Assembly (NCBI GenBank): GCA_947458565.1
Contig: CANGZK010000003.1
Coordinates: 1-25,879, forward strand
Reading direction: 5' to 3'
DNA: 25,879 bases
Source: Acidimicrobiaceae bacterium
GTDB taxonomy: Bacteria > Actinomycetota > Acidimicrobiia > Acidimicrobiales > Ilumatobacteraceae
Shown here: positions 22,829 through 25,879 of the stretch, one piece after another
How positions within the stretch are numbered: the first letter of the stretch is position 1
How the letters are laid out: the number at the start of each line of letters is the position of its first letter
Position numbers and translations under genes: made by a program
The notes under the pieces: model-generated
Seen by the model: the letters and a program-made list of their open reading frames with translations, nothing else
What the model was told of the DNA's origin: nothing
Database searches by the model: none

Positions 22829-23637
22829 TGGGCACCGTTGTCGCATTTCATGCCCATCCAGATGACGAGAGTCTGATCATGGGTGGCTCGCTTGCGCGAG
22901 CATCGCGCGAAGGACATCGTGTCGTCTTGGTTGTAGCCACAAACGGTGATCATGGTCAAATTCCCGATGACCTTGCACCAGGGGAAACATTGATGGATCG
23001 CCGTAAGTGTGAAACCCAAGCATCATGTGATGTGCTCGGCGTGCACCGACTTGTGTGGCTCGGATATAGCGACTCCGGAATGACGGGTTGGGAGCAAAAC
23101 ACATTGCCGGGAGCATTTGTTGCAGCCGATGTCGAAGAGGCAGCACAGCGACTTGCCGATGTATTGATCGAAGAACGCGCAGATGTTGTAACGGTGTACG
23201 ACTGGCACGGCAATTACGGACACCCTGATCACATTCAGGTACACAAGGTCGGACATCGTGCAGCAGTAATCGCTGGCACCAAAAATGTTTTTGAAACGAC
23301 GATGAACAGAGACCATTTTCGAATGATCTATGAAATGGCAAAGGAACATGCTGCGCAATTGCCTGACGGTGCTGCACCAGACGACTTCAATCCAGATGGG
23401 CCGGCTGACGACGGCAACCCAATGGGTGAGCCAGCAAGCGCAATTTCGCATCGCGTCGATGTGAAAGAGTATTTAGACTTCAAGCGCCAGGCAATTGCCT
23501 GTCATGCAAGCCAAGTAACTGACTCGAGCTTTCTTGGCAATATGAGCCCAGAGATCTTTCAAATGACGTTTGGCCACGAATGGTTTACGAAAATAGGCGA
23601 GAGCGGTCCTCCGCGAGACGCCTGGCTCTTTGACTAA
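22828..23637 (+). CDS. PIG-L family deacetylase (MshB/Mca-like zinc hydrolase)
   Basis: 269 residues of the LmbE/PIG-L fold. The zinc-binding AHPDDE motif is at 9-14 (H10, D13) and the third ligand is in YGHPDHIQVH (H135). WLGYSDSGMTGWEQ and FVAAD resemble the mycothiol enzymes MshB (GlcNAc-inositol deacetylase) and Mca (mycothiol S-conjugate amidase). I cannot decide between them, and other N-acetyl substrates remain possible. A long helical insertion (about 150-195, with FNPDGPADDGNPMGEP) precedes the C-terminal segment. The start GTG 22828 overlaps the racemase stop by one base and its own TAA overlaps the next ATG by one base, so translation is coupled. Confidence 0.87.
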   Translation: MGTVVAFHAHPDDESLIMGGSLARASREGHRVVLVVATNGDHGQIPDDLAPGETLMDRRKCETQASCDVLGVHRLVWLGYSDSGMTGWEQNTLPGAFVAADVEEAAQRLADVLIEERADVVTVYDWHGNYGHPDHIQVHKVGHRAAVIAGTKNVFETTMNRDHFRMIYEMAKEHAAQLPDGAAPDDFNPDGPADDGNPMGEPASAISHRVDVKEYLDFKRQAIACHASQVTDSSFLGNMSPEIFQMTFGHEWFTKIGESGPPRDAWLFD

Positions 23638-24191
23638 TGACTCGTATATATATGGTTCGCCATGGGCGAGCGTCGGCAGGTTGGGATACAGCACTTGATC
23701 CAGAGTTGGATGAACTGGGGCAAGCACAGGCGAGGGAAGTAGCCGATCAATTGCAGTCGCTTCAACTTGGCAACATCATCACGAGTCCGCTGTTGCGTTG
23801 CCAACAAACTGCTGAGCCATTGGCGCAGATGTGGAAGATGGTGCCGCAGGTGCATGTTGAGGTATCTGAAATACCTTCACCTAAAGGTGTCGCAATGAGC
23901 GATCGCATTGTTTGGTTGCGCCAAGCGATGCAAGGAACATGGAGAGATCTCGGGTCTGATTACGTTGCCTATCGAGACTGCATCACCGATTTTGTGCGAG
24001 GCATTCAAAAGGACACCGTGATTTTCAGTCACTTCATCGCGATCAACGCGGTGATCGGAGGAGTGCTGGGTGACGATCGGCTCGTGATTCGCAGCCTCGA
24101 TAATTGTTCGGTCACAATTTTTGAACGTGACACAACTGGAAATCTTTCACTCATGCAGGGCGGCCACGAAGCCGACACGCTGATCCGCTAG
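23637..24191 (+). CDS. Histidine phosphatase superfamily protein
   Basis: 184 residues. The phosphohistidine motif RHG (8-10) gives H9, supported by R54 (SPLLRCQQTAEPL), E78 as probable proton donor and the second histidine H132 (IFSHF). This branch includes phosphoglycerate mutase-like and broad-specificity phosphatases; the substrate is unknown. The ATG overlaps the PIG-L stop as TAATG, so it is translated from the same mRNA. It could act on a phosphorylated metabolite of the PIG-L pathway, which is only a suggestion from position. Confidence 0.88.
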   Translation: MTRIYMVRHGRASAGWDTALDPELDELGQAQAREVADQLQSLQLGNIITSPLLRCQQTAEPLAQMWKMVPQVHVEVSEIPSPKGVAMSDRIVWLRQAMQGTWRDLGSDYVAYRDCITDFVRGIQKDTVIFSHFIAINAVIGGVLGDDRLVIRSLDNCSVTIFERDTTGNLSLMQGGHEADTLIR

Positions 24192-24194
24192 ATT
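24189..24194 (+). promoter_or_regulatory. -10 hexamer TAGATT before the four-helix membrane protein gene
   Basis: TAGATT begins at the stop codon of the histidine phosphatase gene and ends 9 bases before ATG 24204. AAAGAG in the gap could alternatively act as a weak Shine-Dalgarno. Confidence 0.35.
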
Positions 24195-24203
24195 CAAAGA
24201 GTC

Positions 24204-24581
24204 ATGGACGCAACGACGCTCACCAATCTGCACACGAGTTGGGCATGGGTTGTGATTATTGGAAACGCGCTTGCAGGCATTTGGGCACTGAGTGCACACA
24301 AAGTTGTCGCACTTCGCAGTCGCGCCCTGTGGTGGTTTACGGCGTGCACGCAACTCAGTGTGTTTATTCAAGTAATTCTCGGAGTCATCATGGTCAACCG
24401 AGACAAGCTTGAGTTTCCGCAGTTTCACGCGTTCTATGGTTTTGTTGCAATCATCGCGATTGCAATCATCTACTCATACCGCGCACAACTAAAGAGCCGC
24501 GTGTATTTGTTGTACGGATTCGGCGGCCTTTTTCTCATGGGTCTGTCAATCCGCGCAATGCTTGTTGGCCAAGCCGCCTAG
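24204..24581 (+). CDS. Four-helix membrane protein of unknown function
   Basis: 125 residues with four predicted membrane helices (about 13-31, 42-64, 76-91, 99-118). Histidines H10, H32 and H75 lie near helix ends, and the pattern HAFYGF in helix 3 recalls small haem-binding or cytochrome-associated membrane proteins; I cannot name a family. It begins 12 bases after the histidine phosphatase stop and ends 8 bases from the convergent PEP carboxykinase stop. Coding is supported by continuous hydrophobic helices and clean spacing. Function is unknown. Confidence 0.75.
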   Translation: MDATTLTNLHTSWAWVVIIGNALAGIWALSAHKVVALRSRALWWFTACTQLSVFIQVILGVIMVNRDKLEFPQFHAFYGFVAIIAIAIIYSYRAQLKSRVYLLYGFGGLFLMGLSIRAMLVGQAA

Positions 24582-24596
24582 TTTTCCAGTTAGGCG
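24575..24596. terminator. Short hairpin at convergent junction
   Basis: CGCCTA (24575-24580) and TAGGCG (24591-24596) form a perfect 6-base stem around a 10-base loop containing TTTT. It spans both stop codons of the converging genes. There is no T-run after the stem on the plus side, so a terminator role is weak. Confidence 0.3.
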
Positions 24597-25879
24597 AGGG
24601 CAGCTTCGAGCGAGTCGAGTGACGCGCCGAGTTGTTGTGGCAAACGATCACCAAACGCTGCGTAGTGCTCACGAATTTGCGGCACTGCTTCACGCCAGCC
24701 GTCATTGTCAACACTGAGCAACACCTGCATATCGGCTTCACTTACATCAAGTCCATCAATGTCGAGTGTTCCGGGTGCTGGCAAGAAGCCAATTGCAGTT
24801 CTGTCTGCTCCAACTTGTCCGTCGGTGCGTTCGAAAACCCACTTGAGCACACGGCTGTTTTCTCCGTAGCCAGGCCACATGAAACGACCATCTTCATCGC
24901 GACGGAACCAATTGACAAAAAAGATTTGCGGCAATTTGCTTGCTTCGGTTTTTGTGCCGATTGAGAGCCAATGCTTGAAGTAGTCGGCCATGTTGTAACC
25001 GCAGAATGGAAGCATCGCCATTGGATCAAAGCGCAATTTGCCAACTGCGCCACCGGCTGCTGCCGTTGTTTCTGAAGCCATGATTGAACCTAAGAACACA
25101 CCGTGATTCCAGTCGAATGCTTGGGTAACAAGTGGAACTGTTGTGCGTCGGCGACCACCAAACAGAATTGCCGAAATTGGAACACCGGCAGGGTCTTGCC
25201 ACTCTGGTGCAATCGAAGGACACTGCGCAGCAGGCGCAGTAAACCGGGCATTTGCATGCGCTGCAGGCGTTTCTGATTCTGGTGTCCATGGTTGGTTGCG
25301 CCAGTCGGTTGCACGTGCAGGCTTTTGCTCTGTCATGCCTTCCCACCACACGTCGCCGTCTGGAGTAAGCGCGGTGTTCGTATAAATACTGTTGCCCCAC
25401 AGCGTGTGCATTGCATTGGCGTTGGTGTCGTAACCAGTGCCTGGCGCAACGCCAAAGAATCCAGCTTCCGGATTAATTGCATACAACTGGCCATCGGGTC
25501 CAAACTTCATCCAACAAATGTCGTCACCAATGGTCTCGGCTTTCCAACCTGGGATTGTTGGAACGAGCATTGCAAGATTGGTTTTGCCACACGCTGACGG
25601 AAATGCTGCAGCGATGTACTTGTGTGCACCTTCTGGGTTGGTGAGTTTGAGAATGAGCATGTGCTCGGCCAGCCAGCCATCATCGCGTGCCATCACACTT
25701 GCGATACGCAAGGCGAAGCACTTCTTGCCCAACAACGCATTGCCGCCGTAACCCGAGCCATAGCTCCAGATCTCGCGAGTGTCGGGGAAGTGGGCGATGT
25801 ATTTGTTGTCTGGGTTGCACGGCCACGCTGACTCTTTTTGGCCTGCCTCAAGAGGAGCGCCAACAGAATGTAAGCAGGG
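24590..25879 (-). CDS. pckG: Phosphoenolpyruvate carboxykinase (GTP), partial (N-terminus beyond window)
   Basis: The frame is open to the right edge, giving the C-terminal 429 residues of a protein normally about 600. Numbering from the edge: CLHSVGAPL (2-10), YGSGYGGNALLGKKC (40-54), the metal-binding histidine in AEHM (71-74), the GTP-PEPCK P-loop FPSACGKTNL (93-102) with its reactive cysteine C97, GDDICWMKF (118-126) and FGGRRRTTVPLV further on. It converts oxaloacetate plus GTP to PEP, linking the TCA cycle to gluconeogenesis or, in reverse, to anaplerosis. The GTP type rather than the ATP type is usual in actinobacteria. The gene converges on the four-helix membrane protein gene. Confidence 0.96.
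   Translation of the reverse strand, partial: PCLHSVGAPLEAGQKESAWPCNPDNKYIAHFPDTREIWSYGSGYGGNALLGKKCFALRIASVMARDDGWLAEHMLILKLTNPEGAHKYIAAAFPSACGKTNLAMLVPTIPGWKAETIGDDICWMKFGPDGQLYAINPEAGFFGVAPGTGYDTNANAMHTLWGNSIYTNTALTPDGDVWWEGMTEQKPARATDWRNQPWTPESETPAAHANARFTAPAAQCPSIAPEWQDPAGVPISAILFGGRRRTTVPLVTQAFDWNHGVFLGSIMASETTAAAGGAVGKLRFDPMAMLPFCGYNMADYFKHWLSIGTKTEASKLPQIFFVNWFRRDEDGRFMWPGYGENSRVLKWVFERTDGQVGADRTAIGFLPAPGTLDIDGLDVSEADMQVLLSVDNDGWREAVPQIREHYAAFGDRLPQQLGASLDSLEAALA

Noticed and set aside
1..25879. CRISPR arrays, tRNA/rRNA genes, insertion sequences, toxin-antitoxin or phage genes
   Set aside because: No regularly spaced repeats, T-loop-like sequences, transposase or integrase motifs were seen; every large frame is explained by a housekeeping-type gene.

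Overview
The window reads as core chromosome of a high-G+C-lineage actinobacterium whose base composition is near 50% G+C by eye. The best fit is a freshwater or marine Acidimicrobiia-type organism. The clues are the fused E2-E1 2-oxoglutarate decarboxylase (Kgd), the mismatch endonuclease NucS, a UvrD2-type helicase with a C-terminal HRDC domain, GTP-dependent PEP carboxykinase and a PIG-L deacetylase of the mycothiol-enzyme type. The exact taxon is inference. I see 25 protein genes, two of them cut by the window edges, and no rRNA, tRNA, CRISPR array, insertion sequence, prophage or attachment site. No intergenic stretch exceeds about 180 bases.

Layout. 1-2604: a partial geranylgeranyl-reductase-type flavoprotein diverges from an SDR dehydrogenase followed by a GSA-aminomutase-like aminotransferase. 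2605-3918: a membrane-anchored two-domain copper oxidase with a complete NirK-type ligand set. 3919-8986 (minus strand): EttA, a small membrane protein, a CysQ-like phosphatase, an ABC1/UbiB kinase and NucS, tightly packed with two GTGA stop/start overlaps. 9097-10279: a PuuD-type membrane protein converges on a cupredoxin lipoprotein. 10399-14055: Kgd. 14076-17140: a HAD hydrolase diverging from an NYN-S1 RNase-like protein, exonuclease III and a PaaI thioesterase. 17122-20604: UvrD2 helicase, PH-domain membrane protein and galactokinase. 20651-24191: an alpha/beta hydrolase, then an overlapping operon of alpha-methylacyl-CoA racemase, PIG-L deacetylase and histidine phosphatase. 24204-25879: a four-helix membrane protein converging on partial PEP carboxykinase.

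How the genes work together. Kgd and PEPCK belong to the TCA/anaplerotic core. The SDR, racemase, hydrolase and thioesterase fit acyl-CoA metabolism. NucS, exonuclease III and UvrD2 are DNA maintenance genes. The copper oxidase, cupredoxin and PuuD-type proteins suggest respiratory or envelope redox chemistry.

The strongest non-coding signal is a recurring TANNNT hexamer 6-9 bases before the start codon of about half the genes. This is the expected signature of -10 boxes driving leaderless mRNAs. It also settles several start codons and exposes two unusual divergent promoters, at 360-369 and 8995-9036. I found no convincing novel defence or mobile system; the interest lies in promoter architecture and a few odd protein architectures.
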